22,842 bases of DNA from Rickettsiales bacterium (GCA_019749855.1 JAIEPI010000176.1:1-22842); one strand, 5' to 3'. Counted from the first letter of the stretch, positions 1-8,094 are shown. Numbers and translations: made by a program. Notes: generated by a model from the letters alone, not told the origin.

Positions 1-3000
1 GCTGCAAAAATGGCCATGCAGGCGTATGAGTTTCTACAAAAGCGCACCATGGGAAAGCCCAAAATGCGGGTTTTTGCACCAGATTACGCCGCGCAGTTTG
101 GTAAGCGACGCCGCGTGGTGCTGGAGATTTTAAACGATGACATGCCGTTTCTGGTGGATTCCACCATGGCCGCGCTGGCGCGCAAGGGCTTTGATGTCTA
201 TGTCTCTATTCACCCCATTTTGCAGGTTCAACGTGACCGTAAGGGTCATTTGCTCGGGCTGTCTGATGGTGATCAGGCCGTAAGCGGAGTGAATAGTTCG
301 TCTGAATCGCTCATGCATTTTCATATTTCGGCCTTACCGTCAGGAATGCCAGAAGAAAAGTTACTCAGTGAATTAGATTTTGTGTTGCAGCACGTGTTTG
401 CTGCCGTGGGCGATTGGCACCCCTTGCTTGAAAAAGTCGAAAAAATTCGTGCTGAAGTGGTGGCCATTAAGTCAAACGCGGCCAATCGCGAAGAAGTCGC
501 AGAAGCCATTGATTTTCTGGATTGGCTGGGCCAGAAGAATTTCATTTTTCTAGGGTACGCCGAGTATGATTTTTATGAATCGCGCGGCCAGCAACTGCTG
601 AAGGAGCGCGAAGAAGCGCGGCTTGGGGTGTTACGCGTACAAAAGCGTGATACGAGTCCTCAAGGCTTATCTGCCCTGCCGGCTGAAGCTCAGTATTTGG
701 CGATGCAACCCAATCTCATTGAGCTGACCAAAGCCAATACACGCTCACTGGTACACCGTCCGGTTTATATGGATTACGTGGATGTGAAGCGTTTTAATGC
801 CAAGGGCAAGGTGATTGGTGAAGTGCGATTCCTTGGGTTGTTTACGTCACTTGCCTATTACCAGTCTGCCGAAAATATCCCGTTCATTCGGCGCAAGATC
901 GCCCGCATTCAGGCACGCGCTGGCTATGATCCGGTCAGCCATAACGGCAAAGCCTTGCGGGCCATTTTGGAATTTTATCCCCGCGAAGAGCTGTTTCAGA
1001 TTTCTGAGGATGAATTGTTTGAAACGAGCCTTGGAATTCTCTCGTTGGAAGCGCGTCCTGACATTGGCTTATTCGTGCGCAAGGATGCGTTTGAGCGCTC
1101 AGTGAGCTGCCTTGTCTATTTGCCACGCGATAAATTCAACACCTTTGTTCGCAAGGAAGTCGCACATGCGCTGGCGACGGCTTTCGATGGCAAGGTTCTC
1201 AGCTTTTACACTCAGGTGACAGAATCATCGCTGGCACGCGTACATTACATTATCAAAACGACGCCCGGGCAAATCCCAGAGGTCGATTTTTCTTCACTGC
1301 GCGCGCAATTGGGCCATATCATTAATTATTGGGTGGATGCGCTGCGTGATACGTTAATTGATGTGCATGGTGATGCCAAAGCCGAGCAGCTCTACCGTGA
1401 ATTCGGCAGCGCTTTTTCTAAGGATTATATTAATGCCTATCCAACCACATCGGCGCTGTTTGATATTGAAAAAGTTCACAACATTCTGCTCTCTGGCCGC
1501 CCCGCGTTTCATCTCTACATCGAGGATGATGCGCCGGAAAACTTCTTCCGCCTGAAAATCTATACCGTTCAGGACAACCAGCCACTGTCCATGCTGCTTC
1601 CCTTGCTGGAGAATATGGGCATGCAGGTCGTCGATGTGCACCCCTTCACTTTAACACCGTCACTGAAAAAGGGTGAAAAAACTAAAGTACTGATTCGTGA
1701 TTTTATTGTGAGTATGCCGCATGTCACGCATGCGATGCTGGAGCATATTCGGGCGCTGGTTGAAGAGGCCTTATTGCGTGTATGGACTGGCGAGATGGAA
1801 AATGACGGCTTCAACGTGCTGGTCGCGCGGGCACAACTGAGCTGGCGGCAGGTGGTGCTACTGCGTGCCTACGGTAAATATCTCAAGCAGGCGGGCCTTC
1901 CTTACAGCACACCCTATATGGCCACTGCCTTGGGGAACCATCCACGCCTTGCTGCTTTGTTGTTTGCCTATTTTGAAGCACGCTTTGGCCCAACAGCGCG
2001 CAAGAAGCGACTTGCCGCCATTCCAGCGCTTCAGGAAATGGTATTGAGCGCACTTAGCAGCGTAACCAATCTGGCTGAGGATCGCATTATTCGTCGTTAT
2101 CAGGCGGTGATTGATGCCACGCTACGCACTAATTTTTTCCAGACAATCGATGGACTGCCCAAATCCTACGTTTCTTTCAAGCTCAACTCACGCGAAGTGC
2201 CTGAGCTGCCGTTGCCACGCCCCCATGCAGAAATTTTTGTCTATTCTATCCGCAGCGAGGGGATTCATCTGCGTGGCGGTAAAGTGGCGCGCGGTGGTTT
2301 GCGCTGGTCGGATCGTGCCGAAGATTTCCGCACTGAAGTGCTAGGCCTGATGAAGGCGCAAATGGTGAAAAATGCGGTGATTGTGCCGGTCGGCTCGAAA
2401 GGCGGCTTTATTGTCAAGCAACCGCCGCTGGAAGGCGGACGCGAGGCGCTGCTGCAAGAGGGTATTGCCTGTTACAAGCAATTTTTGAGTGGCCTGCTTG
2501 ATATTACCGATAACATCGTGGGGGGTGCCATTGTGCCACCTCAGGATGTGGTGCGCTACGATGAGGATGATCCTTACCTCGTGGTCGCGGCCGATAAAGG
2601 CACCGCCAGTTTCTCGGATTACGCCAATAGTGTCTCTAAGGCCTACGGTTTCTGGCTGGGGGACGCTTTTGCCTCTGGCGGTTCGGCTGGGTATGACCAC
2701 AAACTAATGGCGATCACCGCGCGCGGGGCGTGGATTTCCGTGCAGCGTCATTTTCGTGAAATGGGCATGGATATTCAGTCGCAACCCTTTACCTGTGTTG
2801 GGATTGGCGACATGTCAGGCGATGTTTTTGGCAATGGCATGTTGCTTTCCAAGAGCACACAATTGGTCGCGGCGTTCAATCACCAGCATATTTTCTTCGA
2901 TCCCACGCCGGATACAAAATTGAGTTTCAAGGAACGCAAACGCCTCTTTGATAAACCGCGCTCGAGCTGGGCTGATTACAAACCCGAGCTGATTTCTAAA

Positions 3001-4677
3001 GGCGGCGGCATTTATGAGCGCAAAGCAAAATCCATCAGCCTTTCGCGTGAAGTGCGCACGGTGCTGGGCACTGACCTCACCAGCGCCACACCTGATGAGT
3101 TAATACGCCTGATTCTCAAAGCGCCAGTTGACCTGTTGTGGAACGGCGGTATTGGGACCTATGTTAAAGCGGAAACCGAATCACATGATGATGTGGGGGA
3201 CCGCTCAAACGATGCAGTGCGCATCAATGGCAGTGAATTACGCGCCAAAGTCGTGGGTGAGGGCGGTAATCTGGGTTTCACCCAGCGGGGGCGCATCGAA
3301 TATGCGTTGTTGAATGGCCGCCTCAACACCGATGCGATTGATAACTCGGCAGGGGTGGATACTTCGGATCATGAAGTAAATATCAAGATTGCCCTTTCTG
3401 CTGCGGAATCAACCAACCGCTTGACTCGTTCCGCCCGTGATACGTTTTTGGCGACCATGACTGATGACGTGGCCGAACTGGTGTTACGCGATAATCGGTT
3501 GCAGACACAGGCGCTCACCATTGCGCGTGCGCAAGGGTTTGATCTGCTGGATCCGCAGGTGCGACTGATGCAGCGACTGGAGCGTAAGGGATTGCTCGAT
3601 CGCACGGTTGAGTTTCTGCCCAATGACAAACAGATCGCGGCGATGCGGGTTGAAAAACGCGGTTTTACGCGGCCTGAGCTGGCGGTGATGCTATCTTACG
3701 CCAAAATAGCCCTCTACAACGACCTCATTGCTTCTGACGTACCAGATCTTGCCTATTTTGAACGCGAGTTGCTGCGTTATTTCCCCGAGGCCATGCTGAA
3801 AACCTATGCAACGGAAATACGCAGCCATCGCTTGCGCCGTGAAATCATAGCAACTGTTATTACTAACAGCCTGATTAATCGCACCGGCATCGCATTCTTG
3901 CATGCGCTGGCGGAGGATACCGGACGTGAAACACCGGATATCACACGTGCTTATGTGGTGGCCCGTGATGCGTTCGGTCTGCGAGATACCTGGATGGCCA
4001 TCGAAGCGCTGGACGGCAAGGTGGATTATCTCGCTCAGGTAGAGATGTTTGCGGAAGTGAATCGCTTCCTAGAGCGCGTGTTGCCATGGTTGCTGAATAA
4101 TCTGCCAAGTCCTCTGAACATCGAGGAAGTAATGGGGCAATATGGGAAACTGATTCAGGAATTTGAATGTCAGGTGGAAGATGCGGCAACCTCTGATATT
4201 CGTGCGGAGATTGCCCAGCGGAGCGAGCCACTCATTGCGCGTGATGTGCCGGTGACTCTGGCACGGCGGATTGCAACACTGGAGATCATGGCATGCGCGC
4301 CTGATGTGGTTAGTGTGGCCCTGAATGCAAAAACCTCGGTGCGCGTGGTTGGCGATATTTATTTCCAACTGGGCGAAAAACTGGATCTCGATTGGCTGCG
4401 TAGCGCTGCGCGTGCTTCAAACGCTGAGAGTCACTGGGACCGGCTGGCCATTAAAGCGTTAGTGGCCAGTCTGTATGATGCGCAGCGGCGAGGCACGCAG
4501 GCTGTTTTGGCAGAAAAGAAGAAAAATGAATCGGTGGATCAGGCCATGACACGTTGGTGGGAAGCAAACAGCAAGGGCATCCAGCGCTATGAACGCCTGA
4601 TGCGCGATATCAAAGCCACTGACACGCGTAATCTTGCCACGCTGGTTGTGTCGCTGCAAAGCATTCTGGCGATTTAG
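1..4677 (+). CDS. gdhB: NAD-specific glutamate dehydrogenase (large ~180 kDa class), 5' end cut by window
   Basis: This enzyme oxidatively deaminates glutamate to 2-oxoglutarate and ammonium with NAD+ in the cytoplasm, mainly for glutamate catabolism. Numbering from the first visible Met (base 10), an early NDDMPFLVDS segment marks the N-terminal regulatory region, which carries ACT-like folds in this family. The catalytic region has the hallmark GGKVARGGLRWSDR (near 756-769) and MVKNAVIVPVGSKGG (near 785-799), with the substrate-binding and catalytic lysines. LLWNGGIGTYVK and VVGEGGNLG (about 1040-1085) lie in the dinucleotide-binding part. The frame is open to base 1 (Ala-Ala-Lys before the Met), and the visible 1555 residues fall short of the family's usual ~1600, so the true start lies upstream. 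The stop is 2 bases from the end of the convergent acetyltransferase gene, leaving no room for a separate terminator. The family assignment is secure; the symbol is less so. Confidence 0.96.
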   Translation, partial: AAKMAMQAYEFLQKRTMGKPKMRVFAPDYAAQFGKRRRVVLEILNDDMPFLVDSTMAALARKGFDVYVSIHPILQVQRDRKGHLLGLSDGDQAVSGVNSSSESLMHFHISALPSGMPEEKLLSELDFVLQHVFAAVGDWHPLLEKVEKIRAEVVAIKSNAANREEVAEAIDFLDWLGQKNFIFLGYAEYDFYESRGQQLLKEREEARLGVLRVQKRDTSPQGLSALPAEAQYLAMQPNLIELTKANTRSLVHRPVYMDYVDVKRFNAKGKVIGEVRFLGLFTSLAYYQSAENIPFIRRKIARIQARAGYDPVSHNGKALRAILEFYPREELFQISEDELFETSLGILSLEARPDIGLFVRKDAFERSVSCLVYLPRDKFNTFVRKEVAHALATAFDGKVLSFYTQVTESSLARVHYIIKTTPGQIPEVDFSSLRAQLGHIINYWVDALRDTLIDVHGDAKAEQLYREFGSAFSKDYINAYPTTSALFDIEKVHNILLSGRPAFHLYIEDDAPENFFRLKIYTVQDNQPLSMLLPLLENMGMQVVDVHPFTLTPSLKKGEKTKVLIRDFIVSMPHVTHAMLEHIRALVEEALLRVWTGEMENDGFNVLVARAQLSWRQVVLLRAYGKYLKQAGLPYSTPYMATALGNHPRLAALLFAYFEARFGPTARKKRLAAIPALQEMVLSALSSVTNLAEDRIIRRYQAVIDATLRTNFFQTIDGLPKSYVSFKLNSREVPELPLPRPHAEIFVYSIRSEGIHLRGGKVARGGLRWSDRAEDFRTEVLGLMKAQMVKNAVIVPVGSKGGFIVKQPPLEGGREALLQEGIACYKQFLSGLLDITDNIVGGAIVPPQDVVRYDEDDPYLVVAADKGTASFSDYANSVSKAYGFWLGDAFASGGSAGYDHKLMAITARGAWISVQRHFREMGMDIQSQPFTCVGIGDMSGDVFGNGMLLSKSTQLVAAFNHQHIFFDPTPDTKLSFKERKRLFDKPRSSWADYKPELISKGGGIYERKAKSISLSREVRTVLGTDLTSATPDELIRLILKAPVDLLWNGGIGTYVKAETESHDDVGDRSNDAVRINGSELRAKVVGEGGNLGFTQRGRIEYALLNGRLNTDAIDNSAGVDTSDHEVNIKIALSAAESTNRLTRSARDTFLATMTDDVAELVLRDNRLQTQALTIARAQGFDLLDPQVRLMQRLERKGLLDRTVEFLPNDKQIAAMRVEKRGFTRPELAVMLSYAKIALYNDLIASDVPDLAYFERELLRYFPEAMLKTYATEIRSHRLRREIIATVITNSLINRTGIAFLHALAEDTGRETPDITRAYVVARDAFGLRDTWMAIEALDGKVDYLAQVEMFAEVNRFLERVLPWLLNNLPSPLNIEEVMGQYGKLIQEFECQVEDAATSDIRAEIAQRSEPLIARDVPVTLARRIATLEIMACAPDVVSVALNAKTSVRVVGDIYFQLGEKLDLDWLRSAARASNAESHWDRLAIKALVASLYDAQRRGTQAVLAEKKKNESVDQAMTRWWEANSKGIQRYERLMRDIKATDTRNLATLVVSLQSILAI

Positions 4678-4679
4678 GG

Positions 4680-5189
4680 TTAGAGCAGGCTGCGGCGCAT
4701 AATCCACTCACGGTCAATCTGGCGACCGACGGGAAAATCATATTCGCCTGCCTTAGCAAAACCATATGAATGGTAAAATTTAATCGCTTTATGATTATTT
4801 TCCCACACACCCAGACATATTTCAGCCGCGCCTGCCGCTAAGACATGAGCGATCGCCTCGTTCATCAACTCGCGTCCAATACCAGCGCTTTGATAGTCAC
4901 GCCTGACATAGAGCCGATGAATCTCTGCCTGCGGGGTGGCGAGAGGGGGCAATGGCAGTTTACACTCTCCCCATTTGATGTAGCCAACCGGCATGTCATC
5001 TCTGATAGCGATGCGCCAGTGGGTTTGTGAATCACTTAGCCAGTCATGGATACGTTGAGGATGGTAATCCTGATCCAGAAACAAGGTGAGATCTTCGGGA
5101 TTATAGAGATGAGCAAACGTCTCCTCAAAGCAGCGACGGCCCAATGTGACGATGAGTGCCGTATCCTCAGGCGTGGCTATGCGGAGCAT
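4680..5189 (-). CDS. GNAT-family N-acetyltransferase
   Basis: This 169-residue protein is a predicted cytoplasmic acetyltransferase that moves the acetyl group of acetyl-CoA to an amine; the substrate cannot be read from the sequence. The acetyl-CoA pyrophosphate loop (motif A) is seen as LYVRRDYQSAGIGREL, with Q100-x-x-G-x-G105. Motif B follows as GVWENNHKAIKFY (127-139), ending in the usual Tyr and GF. The early ETFAHLYNPEDL segment resembles PaiA/RimI-like single-domain GNATs, which act on polyamines or protein N-termini; that is only a hint. The ATG overlaps the ilvH stop by one base (TAATG), so translation is probably coupled to ilvH. It is the last gene of the minus-strand run and ends 2 bases from the glutamate dehydrogenase stop. 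Confidence 0.9.
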   Translation of the reverse strand: MLRIATPEDTALIVTLGRRCFEETFAHLYNPEDLTLFLDQDYHPQRIHDWLSDSQTHWRIAIRDDMPVGYIKWGECKLPLPPLATPQAEIHRLYVRRDYQSAGIGRELMNEAIAHVLAAGAAEICLGVWENNHKAIKFYHSYGFAKAGEYDFPVGRQIDREWIMRRSLL

Positions 5190-5725
5190 TACACTCCGTC
5201 CTTGCCCCGAGCCATGGCGGCTGCACCGGTTCGTGATATTTCCACCAAACCTAATGGTCGCATCAGGTCAATGAAACTATCAATTTTTTCCGGCTTACCA
5301 GTAATTTCAAACACGAACGACTCGCTGGTGGCATCCACCGAGCGCGCACGGAAAATTTCTGCAATACGCAACGCTTCCACGCGTTTGTCACTGACACCGG
5401 CCACTTTAACAAGCCCCAATTCCCGCTCAACAAAAGGCCCCTCGACGGTCAGGTCATGCACACGGTGCACCGGCACCATCCGCTCAAGCAAAGCTTTGAT
5501 TTGTGTGATAACACGTTCCGTTCCGCGTGTGACAATGGTAATCCGCGACAAGCCGTTTTCATGATCGACCTCGGCCACGGTGAGGCTTTCAATGTTATAG
5601 CCACGTCCGGAAAACAAGCCAATCACGCGGCCCAGCACGCCGAACTCGTTATCGACAATCACCGCCAGCGTGTGACGGTGCAGCTCAGCCTGATTTTCTG
5701 GAATATCATAGACAATATCAACCAT
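5189..5725 (-). CDS. ilvH: Acetolactate synthase small (regulatory) subunit
   Basis: IlvH is the regulatory subunit of acetohydroxyacid synthase, the first shared step of branched-chain amino acid synthesis. It activates the catalytic large subunit and binds valine for feedback inhibition. The N-terminal ACT domain is nearly textbook: RHTLAVIVDNEFGVLGRV, then FSGRGYNIESLTVAEVDH and SRITIVTRGT. The C-terminal domain shows the conserved AEIFRARSVDATSESFVFEITG and DLMRPLGLVEISRTG. I chose the ATG at 5725 (178 residues), which has a GGAAAA stretch upstream; a TTG at 5743 would add six residues. The large subunit gene, often directly upstream of ilvH, is not here: the upstream neighbour is an unrelated flagellin-like gene 41 bases away. 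The stop overlaps the start of the acetyltransferase gene (TAATG). Confidence 0.96.
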   Translation of the reverse strand: MVDIVYDIPENQAELHRHTLAVIVDNEFGVLGRVIGLFSGRGYNIESLTVAEVDHENGLSRITIVTRGTERVITQIKALLERMVPVHRVHDLTVEGPFVERELGLVKVAGVSDKRVEALRIAEIFRARSVDATSESFVFEITGKPEKIDSFIDLMRPLGLVEISRTGAAAMARGKDGV

Positions 5726-5766
5726 GGGGCTTTTTTCCGGCAAAAAGCGACTCTTGGCAAGCAGAA

Positions 5767-6282
5767 TTACGCGTAAAGATCGAAGGCCTGCTCAAAGCGG
5801 TCGGTCAATTGTGTGCGTATCTCTGATGAAAACAGAGCAATCGGGCCGTCTGAAAAGCCCGCATTCAAAATATTGGGCAAGGTCTGAGCGTTCACGCGGC
5901 TGAGATCAAACAGACGGGACCCCTGAAAATTGGCGGATTGCAATAACTCACGAATGCGATCATCCACCTGCTCCGCCTGTGCCAGTGATTCTATGGCCGG
6001 AGGATCACCCAGAGTCTGCTGTGTTTCAAATAGCGGCGTCACTTGGGCAAACACCGCCTGCGCGGCGCTCAGCACCTCATTGAGTAGTGATAAGGCGCTC
6101 TCCTGCGCTTTTAATGCATCAGCATTCTGTGTGAGTGAGGTACTGGTGGGCTGGGCAAGGGGCTTCGCAATCGGCAATGCGCTACTTTCCCCAGCGGTTT
6201 GTCCCTGAAGCAGTTGCTGTGCCTGCGCCAGAATGCCGTGCGTTGTCAGGCTGGAGAGAGAGGTCTCTATGGTGCTGGTCAT
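5767..6282 (-). CDS. Uncharacterised 171-residue protein with a flagellin-like pattern
   Basis: I do not recognise this as a known family. It has no signal peptide or membrane segment and is rich in Ala, Gln, Leu and Ser. The order of its parts recalls the conserved end domains of flagellin and FlgL. There is an MTSTIETSLSSLTT start, then a Pro/Ser/Thr-rich stretch (about 30-55), then a long amphipathic helix with ALKAQESALSLLNEV. A later helix ends in VDDRIRELLQSANFQGSRLFD, like the flagellin 'I..I...T.FNG..LL' motif. It is far shorter than flagellin and has no separate C-terminal coiled region. A secreted filament-like or FlaG-like role is inference only. No strong Shine-Dalgarno sequence precedes the ATG. 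It lies between the toxin-antitoxin pair and ilvH, and no flagellar genes are nearby. Confidence 0.7.
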   Translation of the reverse strand: MTSTIETSLSSLTTHGILAQAQQLLQGQTAGESSALPIAKPLAQPTSTSLTQNADALKAQESALSLLNEVLSAAQAVFAQVTPLFETQQTLGDPPAIESLAQAEQVDDRIRELLQSANFQGSRLFDLSRVNAQTLPNILNAGFSDGPIALFSSEIRTQLTDRFEQAFDLYA

Positions 6283-6359
6283 GGGCTTGGCGCTTCGGTA
6301 ATAGCAGGTTTATATCCCTGTTTTTAGCGCAATAACACTAAGAAATAATTAATATCCAT

Positions 6360-6402
6360 ATAAATTAGGCAAAATTTGCCTAAATAAGATAAATTAGGCA
6401 AA
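6360..6402. repeat. Three copies of TTAGGCAAA (two direct, one inverted) at the end of vapC
   Basis: The 14-mer ATAAATTAGGCAAA occurs exactly at 6360-6373 and again at 6389-6402. Between them the inverted 9-mer TTTGCCTAA lies at 6375-6383. The right-hand copy contains the last codons and stop of the toxin gene (Phe-Ala-stop). The left-hand copy is thus a duplicate of the toxin gene's tail in non-coding DNA. Confidence 0.85.
6365..6383 (-). terminator. Perfect palindrome after the vapC stop, possible terminator
   Basis: TTAGGCAAA and its complement TTTGCCTAA flank a single base, making a 19-base perfect palindrome just past the vapC stop. Read on the minus strand it can fold as a 7-pair stem with a 5-base loop, followed by a TTTATAT tract. 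A second hairpin is possible between the vapC stop region (6394-6402) and 6375-6383, with TTTT after it. The stems are AT-rich, so intrinsic termination would be weak; a protein-binding site is the alternative. Confidence 0.4.
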
Positions 6403-6771
6403 CAGCACACTCACATCATATTTCATCATCTGCGGATCCGCCGTGACTAATACAAAATTTCGACGGGACGCCTGCGCCAGAATCATGCGGTCGAAGGGAT
6501 CGTGATGCACCAGCGGCAGGGTGTACATCGCAATGGTATCCTCCATGGTGACATCCAGCGGCGTGAAGGGAGAGTTTTTGGCCAGTTCGCGCAGCCCCAC
6601 TTGCAAATTAAGCTTACCAATACTGCCTTTGGCCGCGATTTCCCAAAAACTGGCCGCACTGATATACACCTGATGGCTGGGATCAGTGATCGCCGCCCGC
6701 GCTTCGGGCTTCAGACGCTCTGCCTCACCTAGGGCCGCTAAAAAAACAAACGTATCCAGCAGGAGGTTCAT
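6394..6771 (-). CDS. vapC: VapC-type PIN-domain ribonuclease toxin
   Basis: This 125-residue single PIN domain is predicted to be the toxin of a type II toxin-antitoxin pair, a Mg2+-dependent RNase usually aimed at tRNA or rRNA. The acidic active-site residues are all visible: D6 in LLLDT, E44 in SFWEIAAK, D91 and D94 in HHDPFDRM, and D112 in LVTADPQM. Family relatives often read LLLDTH at the N-terminus; here the His is Phe8, outside the metal-binding set. The length is typical and the gene looks intact. Its ATG overlaps the antitoxin stop by four bases (ATGA), the usual arrangement for coupled translation. The stop codon lies inside one copy of the 9-base repeat described separately. The RNA target cannot be told from sequence. 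Confidence 0.93.
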   Translation of the reverse strand: MNLLLDTFVFLAALGEAERLKPEARAAITDPSHQVYISAASFWEIAAKGSIGKLNLQVGLRELAKNSPFTPLDVTMEDTIAMYTLPLVHHDPFDRMILAQASRRNFVLVTADPQMMKYDVSVLFA

Positions 6772-7007
6772 GGGGTAAGCCCCATTTGTTGCATCAGGGC
6801 AGGGCTCGCATCATCGAAGTCATCGGCAATGACGATGCGACCACGCAAGGTGCCAAGAACCCGACGCTCACGAGCGATTTGGTGACGGCGCAGCATGACT
6901 AGCGCGTCGTCACTCTCACCGATGATAATTTCTTCACCGCTCAGTGCTCTTTCGACTAATTCAGCCAGATTCTCTTGCGCAGTACTCAGGCAATAGCGTT
7001 CATTCAT
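6768..7007 (-). CDS. Phd/YefM-type antitoxin
   Basis: This small protein (79 residues) is the predicted antitoxin of the adjacent PIN toxin. Phd/YefM antitoxins bind DNA with their N-terminal part and cover the toxin with the C-terminal tail. Family features seen are STAQENLAELVERALSGEEIII (a helix, then a Gly-Glu turn into a strand), an ALVMLRR strand, and a C-terminal LRGRIVIADDFDD, like the 'G...I.DDFD' tail of PIN-partner antitoxins. I prefer the ATG at 7007; a GTG at 7016 would add three residues. Both starts lie inside the end of mrp, whose stop is at 7000-7002, so this gene overlaps mrp by 8 bases and vapC by 4. Such antitoxins commonly repress their own operon, but here there is no separate upstream promoter space, so expression is probably tied to mrp or to a promoter inside it. 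Confidence 0.9.
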   Translation of the reverse strand: MNERYCLSTAQENLAELVERALSGEEIIIGESDDALVMLRRHQIARERRVLGTLRGRIVIADDFDDASPALMQQMGLTP

Positions 7008-8091
7008 GGCCAACACTCACGCGCGATGGAGAGAGGGAAAATTGTTCCGCTAATGCAGCAAAGTACGATGCATCAATGTTTCCTGCATCAGCCTGTGCGC
7101 GCAACGCAGGCATTAAGGGCAATTGCGCCAACAAAGAAACGGCATATTCCTCGGCGAGTGCTTTACCGCCGCCTTCGCCAAACAACCTGTGCCGCTCTCC
7201 TGACGGATCATCAAACCAGCTCATATTTTCAATAACACCCAGAATAGGCACATTCACTTTGCGCCACATTTGCGCTGCCTTGCGCGCATCCTCGATGGCC
7301 ACCATCTGCGGCGTGGTGACCAGCAATGCACCCCCATTATTGTAGGCAAGCGGGAGTGCCTGCGCGAGGCTCAATTGGATGTCACCGGTGCCAGGTGGCA
7401 GATCAATGATCAGCGTATCCAGCGCATGTTTCGGTGTGCCCCACCAGCTGCCGCGTAGCATCTGTTGCAGCGTTTTCGTGATAATCGGCCCACGCACTAC
7501 CGCCGCCGCGTTGCCCATAAGCATGCCCATCGAGAGACACTGAATGCCGTGGATCATCGGTGGCACCAGCTTGCCTTCGCGAGCCTGTGGTTTATCGTGG
7601 ATGCCCATCATACGGGGTAAAGACGGTCCATATAAATCAAGATCCAGCAGCCCGACCTTCTGGCCAGCCTGTGCCAGCGCCAATGCCAAGCCGCAGGAAA
7701 GGGTTGATTTACCCACCCCGCCTTTGCCAGAGGAGACCGCAATCACGCGATGAACATTATCCAGAGCACTCAGGTTCCACTGCGCTGGCGCACGAGGTGA
7801 AGCCACGGGTACTGAAGGCGCCGCTGGCAAAGCGTCGCCCGCGCTTTGTGCTGTCAATACAGCGGTCACATGCTCAATACCGTCAAGTGCTAATAGTGCT
7901 GCCTCACAGGCGGGTTGCAGGGCCGTTTGCAATGCGGCTTTTGACGGCTCAATGGTAATTTGAAAACCAATACGCGAGTCACGTATCACGATGCCGGAGA
8001 TCAATCCGGCGCTGATTACATCCTGACCACTTAGCGGATCAATAACCTTGGACAAAATACTGCGTACGTCATCCGTTGAATAGCGAGACAT
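7000..8091 (-). CDS. mrp: Mrp/ApbC-family P-loop ATPase, iron-sulfur cluster carrier
   Basis: Mrp (ApbC, Nbp35-like) is a cytoplasmic ATPase that carries and transfers iron-sulfur clusters to target proteins. The N-terminal ~80 residues form a MIP18/DUF59-type domain, followed by an Ala/Pro-rich linker (about 82-105). The deviant Walker A of this family is SGKGGVGKST (121-130), the switch region is DLDLYGPS (150-157), and Walker B is LIIDLPPGTGD (227-237). The ENMSWF motif is followed by DDPSGE rather than the CxxC seen in many Mrp proteins; from memory, alphaproteobacterial members often lack these cysteines too. The length (363) is normal. An AGAGGA sequence lies 10 bases before the ATG. 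The gene is divergent from hflK and overlaps the antitoxin gene at its 3' end. Confidence 0.95.
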   Translation of the reverse strand: MSRYSTDDVRSILSKVIDPLSGQDVISAGLISGIVIRDSRIGFQITIEPSKAALQTALQPACEAALLALDGIEHVTAVLTAQSAGDALPAAPSVPVASPRAPAQWNLSALDNVHRVIAVSSGKGGVGKSTLSCGLALALAQAGQKVGLLDLDLYGPSLPRMMGIHDKPQAREGKLVPPMIHGIQCLSMGMLMGNAAAVVRGPIITKTLQQMLRGSWWGTPKHALDTLIIDLPPGTGDIQLSLAQALPLAYNNGGALLVTTPQMVAIEDARKAAQMWRKVNVPILGVIENMSWFDDPSGERHRLFGEGGGKALAEEYAVSLLAQLPLMPALRAQADAGNIDASYFAALAEQFSLSPSRVSVGHE

Positions 8092-8094
8092 AAC

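Noticed and set aside
10..12. ATG at base 10 as the real start of the glutamate dehydrogenase
   Set aside because: The frame is open to base 1 and the protein would lack the N-terminal residues usual for the family, so the gene begins outside the window.
5046..5564. A 172-codon open frame on the plus strand
   Set aside because: It runs antisense across the acetyltransferase and ilvH genes, both confidently assigned, and its product has an unlikely composition and no motif.
5741..5743. TTG at 5743 as the ilvH start
   Set aside because: The ATG at 5725 has a fair ribosome site and gives the usual N-terminal length; the TTG remains possible but is less likely.
7560..7958. A 132-codon open frame on the plus strand
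   Set aside because: It is antisense to the ATPase domain of mrp, and its product is rich in Arg, Pro and His without any motif.
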